In this document: positions 17,795 to 27,837 of the stretch, one piece after another
How the letters are laid out: every line of letters begins with the position of its first letter
Numbering within the stretch: position 1 is the stretch's first letter
Notes under the pieces: model-generated
Database searches by the model: none
What the model was told of the DNA's origin: nothing
The model's input: the letters and a program-made list of their open reading frames with translations, nothing else
Source: Sinomicrobium soli
Lineage (GTDB): Bacteria > Bacteroidota > Bacteroidia > Flavobacteriales > Flavobacteriaceae
Length of the DNA stretch: 64,000 nt
Assembly (NCBI RefSeq): GCF_003285545.1
Contig: NZ_QLNV01000009.1
Coordinates: 108,665-172,664, forward strand
Direction of reading: 5' to 3'
Position numbers and translations under genes: made by a program

Positions 17795-18817
17795 ATGAAT
17801 GAGTATTTAGATCCTACAGGCGAACATCTGTCCTCGGAAGAAATGGATATCGAAAAGACGCTCCGGCCACTCTCTTTCGACGATTTTACGGGGCAGGCAC
17901 AGGTATTGGAAAACCTTCAGGTATTCGTAAAGGCTGCAAACCTCCGGGGCGATGCCCTGGATCATACCCTTTTTCACGGCCCTCCCGGTCTGGGGAAGAC
18001 CACACTGGCCCACATACTGGCCAATGAGTTGGGGGTGGGCATCAAGATTACCTCGGGGCCGGTCCTGGACAAACCCGGTGACCTGGCAGGACTGCTTACC
18101 AACCTGGAGGAAAGGGATGTGCTCTTTATCGATGAGATACACCGCCTGAGCCCGGTGGTGGAAGAATACCTGTATTCGGCCATGGAAGACTACAAGATCG
18201 ATATCATGATCGAAAGCGGGCCCAATGCCCGGACGGTCCAGATCAACCTGAATCCCTTTACCCTGATCGGGGCCACGACCCGTTCCGGGTTGCTCACTTC
18301 ACCCATGAGGGCGCGTTTCGGTATTTCCAGCAGGCTGCAATACTATACTACCGAACTCCTGTCTACTATTGTGGAACGCAGCGCCGATATCCTGAAAACA
18401 CCTATAACCGCGGAGGCGGCTATTGAAATTGCCGGCCGTAGCCGGGGTACGCCGCGTATAGCCAATGCATTGCTGCGCAGAATACGCGATTTTGCCCAGA
18501 TCAAGGGAAATGGTCGTATCGATACCGGGATCGCCCGGTTCGGGCTCAATGCACTCCATGTAGATACGCACGGACTGGATGAGATGGACAACAAGATACT
18601 GGCTACCATCATCGACAAGTTCAAGGGAGGCCCCGTGGGAATCACCACCCTGGCCACGGCAGTCTCCGAAAGTGCCGAGACCATAGAAGAGGTCTACGAA
18701 CCTTTCCTGATCCAGCAGGGGTTTATTGTCAGGACACCGAGGGGCCGCGAGGTTACGGAAGCGGCGTATAAACACCTTGGAAGAACACAAAGCGGATTCC
18801 AGGGAGGGCTGTTTTAA
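17795..18817 (+). CDS. ruvB: Holliday junction branch-migration helicase RuvB
   Basis: RuvB is the hexameric AAA+ motor that drives branch migration with RuvA. The 340-residue protein has Walker [11 protein letters not shown], Walker B with DEIHR, sensor [10 protein letters not shown], the sensor II region [16 protein letters not shown] and a C-terminal winged helix with [13 protein letters not shown]. Length is typical. The frame is open far upstream (to 16967, antisense to the acyl-CoA oxidase gene). The ATG at 17795 gives the canonical start before [12 protein letters not shown], and a promoter lies just before it. queG follows after 24 bases, probably in the same operon. Confidence 0.98.
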   Translation: MNEYLDPTGEHLSSEEMDIEKTLRPLSFDDFTGQAQVLENLQVFVKAANLRGDALDHTLFHGPPGLGKTTLAHILANELGVGIKITSGPVLDKPGDLAGLLTNLEERDVLFIDEIHRLSPVVEEYLYSAMEDYKIDIMIESGPNARTVQINLNPFTLIGATTRSGLLTSPMRARFGISSRLQYYTTELLSTIVERSADILKTPITAEAAIEIAGRSRGTPRIANALLRRIRDFAQIKGNGRIDTGIARFGLNALHVDTHGLDEMDNKILATIIDKFKGGPVGITTLATAVSESAETIEEVYEPFLIQQGFIVRTPRGREVTEAAYKHLGRTQSGFQGGLF

Positions 18818-18841
18818 CCCGGTAGTTTGAAGCCGGAAATC

Positions 18842-19780
18842 ATGATCAGGAGCAAAACGGAGAAATACACACAACTCATTAAGGAAGAAGCCCTTCGCCT
18901 GGGTTTTATGTCCTGTGGTATATCCAGGGCAGAGTTTCTGGAAGAAGAGGCCCCGCGACTGGAAGGATGGCTCCGGCAGCAGATGCACGGCGACATGGCC
19001 TATATGGAGCATTATTTCGACAAGCGGCTCGACCCGCGACTGCTGGTAGAAGGGGCCCGGAGTGTCATATCCCTCACGCTGAACTATTTTCCGGAGAATG
19101 TCCAGAAAGATCCCGATAGCCCGAGGATCTCCAAATATGCCTACGGAAAGGATTATCATTTTGTCATTAAGGAGAAGCTTAAACACCTGCTGGAATTTAT
19201 ACGGGAAGAGGTCGGGGAAGTAGGCGGCCGGGCATTTGTAGATTCCGCTCCCGTACTGGACAGGGCGTGGGCCACCAGGGCAGGATTGGGATGGATAGGA
19301 AAGAACAGTAACCTCATTACCAAAAAGGTGGGGTCCTTCTTTTTTATAGCCGAACTCATCATAGACCTCGAACTGGAATACGACCACCCCGTAACCACGG
19401 ATCACTGCGGGAGCTGTACGGCCTGTTTGGATGCCTGCCCTACACAGGCCATCACGGCGCCGATGGTGGTAGACGGGAGCAAGTGTATCTCCTATTTTAC
19501 CATAGAACTCAAGGGCAATCTCCCTGCGGAGTTCGAAGGTAAGTTTGACGACTGGATGTTCGGTTGCGACGTATGCCAGGATGTTTGCCCGTGGAACCGT
19601 TTCTCAAAGCCTCACAGCGAACCCCTTTTTGACCCGCATCCCGATCTTCTGGAGATGAGCAGGGCAGACTGGGAAGACATTACCGAAGACATTTTCCGGG
19701 ACATCTTCCGGAAATCCGCCGTAAAGCGGACTAAATTCGAAGGGTTGAAACGGAATATCGAATTTCTCAAAAAAGACTGA
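18842..19780 (+). CDS. queG: Epoxyqueuosine reductase QueG
   Basis: QueG catalyses the last step of queuosine synthesis, reducing epoxyqueuosine in tRNA with cobalamin and two [4Fe-4S] clusters. The 312-residue protein shows the N-terminal cobalamin domain with [17 protein letters not shown]. It also has two cluster motifs, [16 protein letters not shown] and [13 protein letters not shown]. The C-terminal region is HEAT-like in longer homologues and is short here. The ATG at 18842 is preferred over an in-frame TTG at 18827. It is co-directional with ruvB with a 24-base gap. Confidence 0.96.
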   Translation: MIRSKTEKYTQLIKEEALRLGFMSCGISRAEFLEEEAPRLEGWLRQQMHGDMAYMEHYFDKRLDPRLLVEGARSVISLTLNYFPENVQKDPDSPRISKYAYGKDYHFVIKEKLKHLLEFIREEVGEVGGRAFVDSAPVLDRAWATRAGLGWIGKNSNLITKKVGSFFFIAELIIDLELEYDHPVTTDHCGSCTACLDACPTQAITAPMVVDGSKCISYFTIELKGNLPAEFEGKFDDWMFGCDVCQDVCPWNRFSKPHSEPLFDPHPDLLEMSRADWEDITEDIFRDIFRKSAVKRTKFEGLKRNIEFLKKD

Positions 19781-19821
19781 TCCGGGATGCCAACACCCTC
19801 CGCATTTACAATTCAAAATTC

Positions 19822-20844
19822 CTACGATCTGGTAGTTTCCCGCAGCACCAGGTGTGTCTGTAACTTGATCTCGTAGAATTCCACAGGTTGCTTTTTGTGT
19901 TTTCTTTCGATTTCGTTGATGAGGAGCGAGGCCGATTCTTTGCCCATCTGTGTGCTGGGCTGGTCTACCGTGGAAAGATGCGGTTTTATGTAGGGCGTTA
20001 TCATCCAGTTGCTGAACCCCATTACGGAGACCTGCCCGGGGACAGGGATACCGGCATCGTTGAGATAAGAGATGGTTCCCAGCGCTATATGGTCGGTAAT
20101 ACAGAATATACCGTCGGTGTCCGGGTGGTTTTTCAACAGGGTTTCGGCATTTTCCCGGCCTTCCTCTATGCTGAGATGACCACAGGAAAATACCCTGCTG
20201 TCGTCGTAAGCCATCCCGTGTTCTTCAAGAGCCCTTATATATCCCCTGAGGCGGGAGTTGTAGTTGCTGGGAAATTCCGGCCCCGACAGGATGCCAATGT
20301 TGCGGCACCCGGTCTTTATCATATGGTTTACGGCCTTGTAAGCCGCTTTTTCGTCGTCTATAATGACCTTGGAACAATTGACCTGCCTGGTTATCTTGTC
20401 AAACAGTACCAGGGGTACCTGGTTCTTTACCACCTTGTGAAGGTGCCCGAAACGGTTGGTTTCATTGGCCAGGGACATCAGGATGCCATCTACCCTTTTT
20501 TCCAGTAAAAGGTCTACCTGCCTCTCTTCGGTGGCTACGGATTCGTCAGAAAACAGTACGATGACCTGGTAACCATGTATATTGGCTTCCGAGATAATCC
20601 CTGTTATGGTCTCTGCAAAAAACTGGTGGTCTACCTTGGGAAGAATGGCTCCGATAGTCCTGGACTGGTTGCTCCTCAGGGTTACCGCATGAATGTTGGG
20701 CTTGTAGTTCAGCTTGTCGGCAAGCAGTTTCACCGCGTGTTTGGTGTCATTGCTGATATCAGGATAATCCTTGAGTGCCTTGGACACGGTGGTCACTGAA
20801 ACTCCAAGTATCGAAGCAATATCTTTTAAGGTAACTTGACTCAT
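19822..20844 (-). CDS. LacI-family transcriptional regulator
   Basis: This 340-residue repressor or activator has an N-terminal LacI helix-turn-helix (TLKDIASILGVSVTTVSKAL, residues 5-24) and hinge NYKPN. A periplasmic-binding-protein-like sensor domain follows, with IGAILPKVDHQFFAETI and GVLMSL-type strands (here DGILMSLANETNR). The ATG at 20844 is chosen because the domain starts directly after it. An in-frame extension to 20907 would add 21 unlikely residues. It lies downstream of the trehalose synthase gene on the same strand, so control of trehalose or glucan metabolism is likely but inferred. Confidence 0.93.
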   Translation of the reverse strand: MSQVTLKDIASILGVSVTTVSKALKDYPDISNDTKHAVKLLADKLNYKPNIHAVTLRSNQSRTIGAILPKVDHQFFAETITGIISEANIHGYQVIVLFSDESVATEERQVDLLLEKRVDGILMSLANETNRFGHLHKVVKNQVPLVLFDKITRQVNCSKVIIDDEKAAYKAVNHMIKTGCRNIGILSGPEFPSNYNSRLRGYIRALEEHGMAYDDSRVFSCGHLSIEEGRENAETLLKNHPDTDGIFCITDHIALGTISYLNDAGIPVPGQVSVMGFSNWMITPYIKPHLSTVDQPSTQMGKESASLLINEIERKHKKQPVEFYEIKLQTHLVLRETTRS

Positions 20845-21006
20845 AAATATCTCGTTAGGGCAGCTTTCTTCAATACAATGTCGGCATGGGATAGAGCCAT
20901 CGTACAAAGGAAGTACTTTTTTGGAGATTTAAAAAGCTTAGTTACTTTAAAAATACGGTATAAAAATCATAAAATGTTAAATTTCGCCGATGAAATTACA
21001 CAGAGG

Positions 21007-23268
21007 TCAGTTTTTTGATGAGAAAAATAATGTATTCCCAATACCTGCATCTTCGGAACCGGCCTGCAGAAAATGTTCCAGCAGTTCACGAACCTTTTCC
21101 GTGTCGTGTACAAAATAGCGTGCCCCGGATTTTTTTATGCCCACCTTTACGGTAACCGCTTCATCCGGAAGCTGTTCGAACATGTATTCGTCTGTCCAGT
21201 CGTCGCCCATGGCAAATATGAAGTCGTAATTTTTTTCGGTAAGCATCCTTGACGACGCTCTTCCCTTGTTTACATTACTGCTTTTGATCTCAATGACCTT
21301 GTTGCCTTCCAGGACGCTCAATTCGTAGTTGGATATGAGGCTGGTAAGTACGGTCTTCAGTTCTGTGGCGCGCATTTGCCCCAGCTCCGGGTCGGCTTTG
21401 CGGAAATGCCAGGCCAGCGAAAAGTTTTTTTCCTCCAGAAATGTTCCCGGAGTGCGGTCTACAAAAGTATCGAGTACGGGTTTGAGGTTTTGCATCCAGT
21501 CTGTTCTCAGGGTTTCCAGCGGGGTCCAGTCTTCTGTCCCCTCCTTTTTCCAGGCCCCGTGTTCCGCAATCAGGGTGTACCCCCTGTCTCCGAACCATTC
21601 GCCCAGGGTTTCCTTGTCCCTGCCGCTGATGATCACCAGGTCTGTGCCGGGAGTCTGGTGCAGCCTGTCCAGCAGGTCGTAAAGTGCTTCGTCAGGCCGT
21701 GCTTCCTTCGGCTTGTTGGTAAAGTTGACCAGTGTGCCGTCGTAATCCAGCAAAAGCAGCCTGTTTTTTGATTTGTAGTAATCGAGGAGCACCTGTTCCC
21801 GGATCTCTGCGTTCAGTTTTCTGGAAACCATGACGTGGTGCAGTTTTCTGGTAGCCCTGAGGGCTTTCAGGAACTCTCCGGCCCATTTGTCTACGCTGTA
21901 GCGTTCCAGGCGCTGCTGGAGGAAGGCATTTCTTTCTGCCTGTTCTTCCACGGGCATTTCCAGGGCCCTTTTAAGGGTATCTGCGATCTGCTCGAAGTTG
22001 TTGGGGTTGATGAGCAGTGCTTCGTTCATCTCCTTGGCTGCCCCGGCCATTTCACTCAGGACGAGTATTCCGCTTTGGTCTACCCTGGTTGCGATGTATT
22101 CCTTGGCAACGAGATTCATTCCGTCGCGTATGGGGGTGATCAGGGCGACATCGCAGGAGGTATAAAGGTCGATAAGGTTCTCGAAAGGCATGGAACGGTA
22201 AAAATACCAGATAGGTGTCCAGCTTACCGAGGAGAATCTTCCGTTGATACGGCCTACGAGTTCATCAGTTTCCTTTTTCAGAAGCTGGTACTGGGGGACA
22301 TTGGACCGTGAGGGTACGGCAAGAAGCACAAAACGCACCTTTTCCCGGAATTGCGGGTATTTTTCCAGGAAATACTCAAAGGCTCTCAGGCGGTTCGGTA
22401 TTCCCTTGGTGTAGTCGAGGCGGTCTATGGAAAGGATCATTTTGGCCCCGGGGGTAGACAGCAGGTGGGTGTCCAGTCTTTTCTGCAGATCCGACTTCTG
22501 CGCTTCGTTCTGCCGGCCGTGGGCAATGGCTGCATTGTGAAATTTCCGGTAATCGATGCCCATCGGGAAAGAGTCTACGCGAATGGTACGCCCTTCATAA
22601 GATATTTCGTTGAAATGGGTGTCCAGCCGCAGAATACGACGTACCGAACTCAGAAAATGCCGTTCGTAGTCATAAGTGTGAAAACCCAGCAGATCGGCAC
22701 CCAGCATGCCACGCAGCAGTTCCTCCCTCCAGGGCATGGTACGGAACACCTCGTAGGAGGGAAAGGGAATATGCAGAAAGAAGCCTATGGAGGCATTCGG
22801 CCGTTCCCTCTTGATGAGTTCGGGAAGCAGCAGCAACTGGTAGTCGTGGATCCATATGGTGTCTCCGTCGTCAGTGTGCTTCAATACCATGTCTGCAAAC
22901 TTCCGGTTTACCCGCTTGTAGGATTCCCACTGGATGTTTTCGAAATAGGTATACTCCATAAAATAGTGGAACAGGGGCCAGAGCGTGCGGTTGCTGAACC
23001 CGTAGTAAAAGTTGTCGAGATCTTTCCCGGTCAGGGAAACCGCTGCACAGTGTTCCTGTGCTACGGCCTGGTCCACTTTTCGGGTAAGGGTGTCGTCCAG
23101 ATCCTCTTCCTTTAATCCGGACCAGCCTATCCAGAGCGTCTTTCCCTCTTCGTGAACCGATTTCATCCCGGTGGCCAGTCCGCCCACACTCGGGGTAATA
23201 CGGAGCTTGTCATTACTGATATCTATTTGCAGCGGCAGTCTGTTGGAGACGATGATGGTCTTGTTCAT
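21007..23268 (-). CDS. Fused trehalose-6-phosphate synthase / trehalose-6-phosphate phosphatase
   Basis: This 753-residue enzyme makes trehalose from UDP-glucose and glucose-6-phosphate in two steps. Residues 1-~465 form a GT20 synthase with SNRLPLQI, HDYQLLLLPELI, FFLHIPFPSYEVFR, SIDRLDYTKGI and RDGMNLVAKEY. Residues ~500-735 form a HAD phosphatase with motif I LLLLDYDGTLVNF, the serine motif LVIISGR and the acidic motif FAMGDDWTDEYMF. The fusion resembles OtsA-OtsB in one chain, as in plants and yeasts and many Bacteroidota. It is divergent from a GH15 gene across 252 bases. A LacI regulator follows. The product is an osmolyte, thermoprotectant and carbon reserve. Confidence 0.96.
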   Translation of the reverse strand: MNKTIIVSNRLPLQIDISNDKLRITPSVGGLATGMKSVHEEGKTLWIGWSGLKEEDLDDTLTRKVDQAVAQEHCAAVSLTGKDLDNFYYGFSNRTLWPLFHYFMEYTYFENIQWESYKRVNRKFADMVLKHTDDGDTIWIHDYQLLLLPELIKRERPNASIGFFLHIPFPSYEVFRTMPWREELLRGMLGADLLGFHTYDYERHFLSSVRRILRLDTHFNEISYEGRTIRVDSFPMGIDYRKFHNAAIAHGRQNEAQKSDLQKRLDTHLLSTPGAKMILSIDRLDYTKGIPNRLRAFEYFLEKYPQFREKVRFVLLAVPSRSNVPQYQLLKKETDELVGRINGRFSSVSWTPIWYFYRSMPFENLIDLYTSCDVALITPIRDGMNLVAKEYIATRVDQSGILVLSEMAGAAKEMNEALLINPNNFEQIADTLKRALEMPVEEQAERNAFLQQRLERYSVDKWAGEFLKALRATRKLHHVMVSRKLNAEIREQVLLDYYKSKNRLLLLDYDGTLVNFTNKPKEARPDEALYDLLDRLHQTPGTDLVIISGRDKETLGEWFGDRGYTLIAEHGAWKKEGTEDWTPLETLRTDWMQNLKPVLDTFVDRTPGTFLEEKNFSLAWHFRKADPELGQMRATELKTVLTSLISNYELSVLEGNKVIEIKSSNVNKGRASSRMLTEKNYDFIFAMGDDWTDEYMFEQLPDEAVTVKVGIKKSGARYFVHDTEKVRELLEHFLQAGSEDAGIGNTLFFSSKN

Positions 23269-23520
23269 GTGGTCTTATTTTTTCGGATTGTTTTCTTTTA
23301 CATTTTTCAAGCGGCAATTTTGTCATTCGGTAATTCGTCCCCCTGTTTTTTTATTTTTTTCCAAAAAGCCGGATTTAGCCCTTATTTTTTCGTTAATTTA
23401 AGGATTTTATTCGAATTTTAGGGAGAGAAAAGGTATAAATAACGTTACGGCTACGGCTTCAGGAACTTTTAAAATCACAGTATGTTTCCCGGACCGGGCC
23501 GTTAAATTTTGTAAGACTTC

Positions 23521-25323
23521 ATGGATAATCTCGATTACGGTATTATTGGAAATTGTAAAAGCGCGGCTCTGATCTCTAAAACCGGATCGCTGGACTGGTG
23601 TTGCCTGCCGGAATTCGATTCTTCCTCGGTGTTTGCCAGGCTGCTGGACAGGAACCAGGGGGGGAATTTTGAATTTCTGGTGGCTGACGATTGCCAGACC
23701 AGCCAGCGGTATATCCCGAACACCAATATTCTGGTTACCCGTTTTATGCAGGGCGACCATATTTTTGAGGTTTGTGATTTTATGCCGAGGTACAAGACGG
23801 AAAACGGGTCGTATTACGTGCCCTCCGACATTGTCCGTTATATAAGGCACGTGTCCGGCACCCCGGAAATCCGCGTGAAATACAATCCGAAGCTGGAGTA
23901 TGCCGTGGGAAACACTTCTACCAAGATAAAGCCCGATTATATTGTGAGTGTCACGGAGAACGGGAAATACGATTCGCTGTACCTGTACAGCAGCCTGGAC
24001 AAGAAAAAAATACTTGACGGGGAGCTCGTCCGGCTCGAAAAGGATGAATTCTTTCTTTTGAGCTATAACGAGAAGATATACCGGCAGACCACCGAACGTG
24101 CTTACCTGGACCTGGAACGCACCAAGGTATACTGGCTGAACTGGGCAGACCGGACCCCGGCTTTCCGCAAATACCAGGAGCAGATCATGCGCAGTGCGCT
24201 TACCCTTAAATTGCTGAGCTACGACCGTACCGGTGCCGTTCTCGCTGCCATAACCACCTCGCTTCCCGAAACGATAGGGGAGGTGAGGAACTGGGATTAC
24301 CGGTTTTGCTGGATCAGGGATGCGTCGATGGTGATCAAGGTGGTTTCGGCCCTGGGGCATTTTAGTGTGGCCCGGCGCTATCTCCGGTTTATTATAGACC
24401 TTATTCCCGACAAGGATGAGAAACTGCAGATCATGTACGGGATCAATAAGGAAAAAATGCTTGAAGAGAAGACCCTGGATCACCTCGAAGGTTATGAAGG
24501 CTCCCGCCCGGTACGGGTCGGAAATGCGGCATATGAACAGCGGCAGAACGATATTTACGGTATCCTGATGGACGTGATCCACCAGCAGATCGTCAAGTTC
24601 GAAACGGCGCTGGACAATTGTGAAGAACTGTGGACCATTACCAAGGGCGTAGTGTGGGTGGTGGGAGAACACTGGGCCGAACCCGATAAGGGGATCTGGG
24701 AGTTCCGCACCGAGGAGCGGCACTTTACCTTTTCTAAGGTGCTGTGCTGGGTAGCCATAGACCGCGCCATTAAGGTGGCCCATATACTGGGCAAGAACAA
24801 CCACGTAAAAAAATGGATGAGCCTGGAACGGGAGATCAGGCAGGATATCATGGACAAGGCATGGAATGAGAAAGTGCAGGCCTTTACCCAGGCGTACGAC
24901 AGCGAAGACCTGGACGCAGCGGTATTGCTGATGGAACCCTACGGGTTTATCCGGGCTTCCGATCCGAAATACGTGATGACCGTTAAAGGCATAGAACGGG
25001 AACTGTGTAATGACGGATTGCTCTACCGCTATAAGAACAGGGACGATTTCGGACTGCCTTCTTCTTCCTTTACCATATGTACGTTCTGGTTTATCAACAG
25101 CCTCTACAAGATAGGAGAACAGAAGAAAGCCATCCGCATGTTCGACAAGCTGCTCTCCTACAGCAATCATCTGGGGCTCTTCAGTGAGGATATCGATTTT
25201 AAGACCAAGAGGCTGCTCGGGAATTTTCCCCAGGCCTATTCCCATCTCGCCCTTATAGAAACGGCCATCAATCTCTCTAACGGACTTACCGATGAGGAAG
25301 AGATCAGGGCACAGGTATCCTGA
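23521..25323 (+). CDS. Glycoside hydrolase family 15 protein (glucoamylase or trehalase type)
   Basis: This 600-residue cytoplasmic enzyme has no signal peptide. The N-terminal beta domain begins DYGIIGNCKSAALISKTGSLDWCCLPEFDS (shown here as GIIGNCKSAALIS). The (alpha/alpha)6 catalytic domain carries NWDYRFCWIRDASM and GIWEFRTEERHFTFSKV, the latter with the expected general acid glutamate, and ends with the second acidic motif GLFSEDID. GH15 members of this cytoplasmic group include glucoamylases and trehalases. Placement divergent from the trehalose synthase/phosphatase gene makes a trehalase or alpha-glucan role likely. Which of the two cannot be read from sequence alone. Confidence 0.9.
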   Translation: MDNLDYGIIGNCKSAALISKTGSLDWCCLPEFDSSSVFARLLDRNQGGNFEFLVADDCQTSQRYIPNTNILVTRFMQGDHIFEVCDFMPRYKTENGSYYVPSDIVRYIRHVSGTPEIRVKYNPKLEYAVGNTSTKIKPDYIVSVTENGKYDSLYLYSSLDKKKILDGELVRLEKDEFFLLSYNEKIYRQTTERAYLDLERTKVYWLNWADRTPAFRKYQEQIMRSALTLKLLSYDRTGAVLAAITTSLPETIGEVRNWDYRFCWIRDASMVIKVVSALGHFSVARRYLRFIIDLIPDKDEKLQIMYGINKEKMLEEKTLDHLEGYEGSRPVRVGNAAYEQRQNDIYGILMDVIHQQIVKFETALDNCEELWTITKGVVWVVGEHWAEPDKGIWEFRTEERHFTFSKVLCWVAIDRAIKVAHILGKNNHVKKWMSLEREIRQDIMDKAWNEKVQAFTQAYDSEDLDAAVLLMEPYGFIRASDPKYVMTVKGIERELCNDGLLYRYKNRDDFGLPSSSFTICTFWFINSLYKIGEQKKAIRMFDKLLSYSNHLGLFSEDIDFKTKRLLGNFPQAYSHLALIETAINLSNGLTDEEEIRAQVS

Positions 25324-25413
25324 CCGGGAGAAGGAAAGGCTATAAAAACATAAAACCACGCGGGGGGATAAAACTTAGACGGTTTTCTTATATCACTGCT
25401 GAATTATTCCTCG

Positions 25414-25421
25414 TAAATTTG
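25414..25421 (+). promoter_or_regulatory. Promoter -7 element of maeB
   Basis: TAAATTTG matches TAnnTTTG and lies 22 bases before the ATG at 25444. No clear -33 TTTG was seen. Confidence 0.5.
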
Positions 25422-25443
25422 TAGATTCTATAAATTTTGCATT

Positions 25444-27744
25444 ATGACAAAAAAGAACAGCAAGCTCAGAAGAGAGGCCCTGGTATATCATGCCAAACCG
25501 CAGCCGGGAAAGATCAAGATCGTGCCCACCAAAAAGTACGCTACCCAGAGAGACCTGGCCCTGGCCTATTCCCCCGGAGTGGCTGAGCCCTGCCTGGAGA
25601 TCGCAAAGGATGTGAGCAATGTCTATAAATATACTTCCAAAGGAAACCTCGTAGCCGTAATTTCAAACGGTACCGCCGTACTCGGACTTGGAGATATAGG
25701 CCCCGAAGCCGGAAAACCGGTGATGGAGGGAAAAGGACTGCTCTTCAAGATATTTGCCGATATCGACGTGTTCGATATCGAACTGGACACCAAAAATGTG
25801 GAGACCTTTATCGAGACCGTAAAAACCATTGCCCCCACTTTCGGAGGGATCAACCTGGAGGATATCAAAGCCCCTGAAGCTTTTGAGATAGAGCGCAGGC
25901 TCAAGGAAGAGCTCGATATCCCGGTCATGCACGACGACCAGCACGGAACAGCCATTATTTCCGCTGCGGCATTGCTCAATGCCCTGGAAATAGCCGGAAA
26001 GAAGATCGGGGAGGTGAAGATCGTGGTGAGCGGGGCAGGAGCGGCAGCAGTGTCGTGTACCCGCCTGTATAAAGCTTTTGGCGCCCGGGGCGAAAATATT
26101 GCCATGCTGGACAGCAAGGGCGTGATCCGCAGGGACAGGGAAGGGCTGTCGAAGGAAAAGCTGGAATTTGCTACAGAGCGGAAAATAGATACCCTGGAAG
26201 AGGCGATGGAAGGGGCGGATGTTTTTATCGGTTTGTCCATCGCTGATATCGTATCTCCGGAAATGCTGCTGTCTATGGCAGAAAACCCCATTGTGTTTGC
26301 CATGGCAAACCCCGATCCCGAGATCGATTACAACCTTGCCGTATCTACCCGGAAAGACATTATCATGGCCACGGGACGCTCCGACCACCCCAACCAGGTC
26401 AACAATGTGCTCGGTTTTCCCTTTATTTTCAGGGGGGCTCTTGATGTAAGGGCTACCAAGATCAACGAAGAAATGAAAATGGCCGCTGTAAAGGCTCTTG
26501 CAGACCTGGCCAAACAAACCGTCCCGGAGCAGGTGAATATAGCCTATGGGGAGACCAAGCTGAACTTCGGACGGGAGTACATTATTCCCAAACCCTTCGA
26601 CCCCAGGCTTATTTCCTGTGTGCCCCCGGCAGTAGCCCGTGCCGCCATGGACAGTGGGGTGGCAACGGCTTCCATAGACGACTGGGACAAGTATGAGGAG
26701 GAACTGCTGCACCGGCTCGGTAATGACAACAAGGTGGTACGGCTGCTTCACAACCGGGCCAAGACCGACCCCAAACGGGTGGTGTTTGCCGAAGCCGACC
26801 AGATCGATGTGCTTAAAGCTGCGCAGATCGTTCATGAAGAAGGAATAGGGCATCCCGTACTGCTTGGCAGGGAAGATATTATCCGCGAGCTGAAAAAAGA
26901 GATCGAATTCGAGGCCGATATACCCATTCTGGACCCCAAGACGGACGAGCATAACGATATGAAAAAACGTTATGCCAGGCGTTACTGGGACGGAAGACAG
27001 CGGAAAGGGCTCACACTTTACGAAGCCGAACAGAAAATGCGCGAACGCAATTACTTTGCCGCCATGATGGTCAATGAGGGAGATGCCGATGCCCTGATCA
27101 CGGGATATTCCAGAAGTTATCCCGCGGTGGTAAAGCCCATGCTCGAACTTATAGGTAAGACCAAGGGTACGGGCAAGGTGGCGGCCATGAACCTGATGAT
27201 CACCGAAAGGGGGCCCATGTTCCTCGCCGATACTTCCATCAATATCAACCCGACAAGCCGCGAGCTGGCCAAGATCGTCCAGATGACCGCCTATACGGTA
27301 AAAATGTTCGGTTTCGAACCGGTAATCGCCATGCTGTCGTACGGAAATTTCGGTTCTTCGGATTTCCCGGAGGCCGCCAAGGTAAGAGAAGCGGTAAGCT
27401 ATCTTCACAAATACCATCCCGATATCATAGTCGACGGTGAATTACAGTCCGATTTTGCGCTCAACCGCGATATGTTACAGGATAAGTTCCCCTTTTCCAA
27501 ACTGGCGGGTAAAAAGGTAAATACACTCATATTTCCTAACCTGGATGCCGCAAACATCACCTATAAGCTGATGAAGGAGCTCAACAAGGCAGAATCCATC
27601 GGTCCCATACTGTTAGGCATGCGCAAACCGGTGCATATTCTCCAGCTCGGTGCCAGTGTGGAGGAAATGGTCAATATGACCGCTGTGGCTGTAGTGGATG
27701 CCCAGGAGAAGGAGAAAAAGGAGAAGGAGAAAAAGGGGAAGTAG
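25444..27744 (+). CDS. maeB: NADP-dependent malic enzyme, MaeB type with phosphotransacetylase-like domain
   Basis: This enzyme decarboxylates malate to pyruvate and yields NADPH. The 766-residue protein is of the long MaeB type. Residues 1-~430 are the malic enzyme part with KNSKLRREALVYH, YSPGVAEPC, PVMHDDQHGTAI and the Rossmann motif VVSGAGAAAVSC. Residues ~440-755 are a phosphate acetyl/butyryl-transferase-like domain that is regulatory in characterised homologues and probably lacks transferase activity. The C-terminus is a lysine/glutamate tract (KEKKEKEKKGK), which is low complexity. It stands as a single-gene unit with its own promoter. Confidence 0.96.
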   Translation: MTKKNSKLRREALVYHAKPQPGKIKIVPTKKYATQRDLALAYSPGVAEPCLEIAKDVSNVYKYTSKGNLVAVISNGTAVLGLGDIGPEAGKPVMEGKGLLFKIFADIDVFDIELDTKNVETFIETVKTIAPTFGGINLEDIKAPEAFEIERRLKEELDIPVMHDDQHGTAIISAAALLNALEIAGKKIGEVKIVVSGAGAAAVSCTRLYKAFGARGENIAMLDSKGVIRRDREGLSKEKLEFATERKIDTLEEAMEGADVFIGLSIADIVSPEMLLSMAENPIVFAMANPDPEIDYNLAVSTRKDIIMATGRSDHPNQVNNVLGFPFIFRGALDVRATKINEEMKMAAVKALADLAKQTVPEQVNIAYGETKLNFGREYIIPKPFDPRLISCVPPAVARAAMDSGVATASIDDWDKYEEELLHRLGNDNKVVRLLHNRAKTDPKRVVFAEADQIDVLKAAQIVHEEGIGHPVLLGREDIIRELKKEIEFEADIPILDPKTDEHNDMKKRYARRYWDGRQRKGLTLYEAEQKMRERNYFAAMMVNEGDADALITGYSRSYPAVVKPMLELIGKTKGTGKVAAMNLMITERGPMFLADTSININPTSRELAKIVQMTAYTVKMFGFEPVIAMLSYGNFGSSDFPEAAKVREAVSYLHKYHPDIIVDGELQSDFALNRDMLQDKFPFSKLAGKKVNTLIFPNLDAANITYKLMKELNKAESIGPILLGMRKPVHILQLGASVEEMVNMTAVAVVDAQEKEKKEKEKKGK

Positions 27745-27795
27745 GTAGCTGGTTACAAATTAACCCGTAATCTGATCACTTCTTTTTATTTTTTA

Positions 27796-27803
27796 TATAT
27801 TTG
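27796..27803 (+). promoter_or_regulatory. Promoter -7 element of the GH20 gene
   Basis: TATATTTG matches TAnnTTTG in a very AT-rich stretch and lies 34 bases before the ATG at 27838. Confidence 0.5.
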
Positions 27804-27837
27804 ATTTAAAGCATTTTAATCCTAAAAAAGCGTCAGT

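Noticed and set aside
16967..18817. RuvB with a 276-residue N-terminal extension
   Set aside because: The extension is antisense to the acyl-CoA oxidase gene, and the canonical RuvB start and a promoter lie at 17781-17795.
23407..25359. A 650-codon open frame on the minus strand, opposite the GH15 gene
   Set aside because: It has no domain or signal, mirrors the GH15 codons and arises from GC-rich third positions. The plus-strand gene is certain.
25663..27417. A 584-codon open frame opposite maeB
   Set aside because: Antisense shadow of a well-identified enzyme gene; no recognisable protein.
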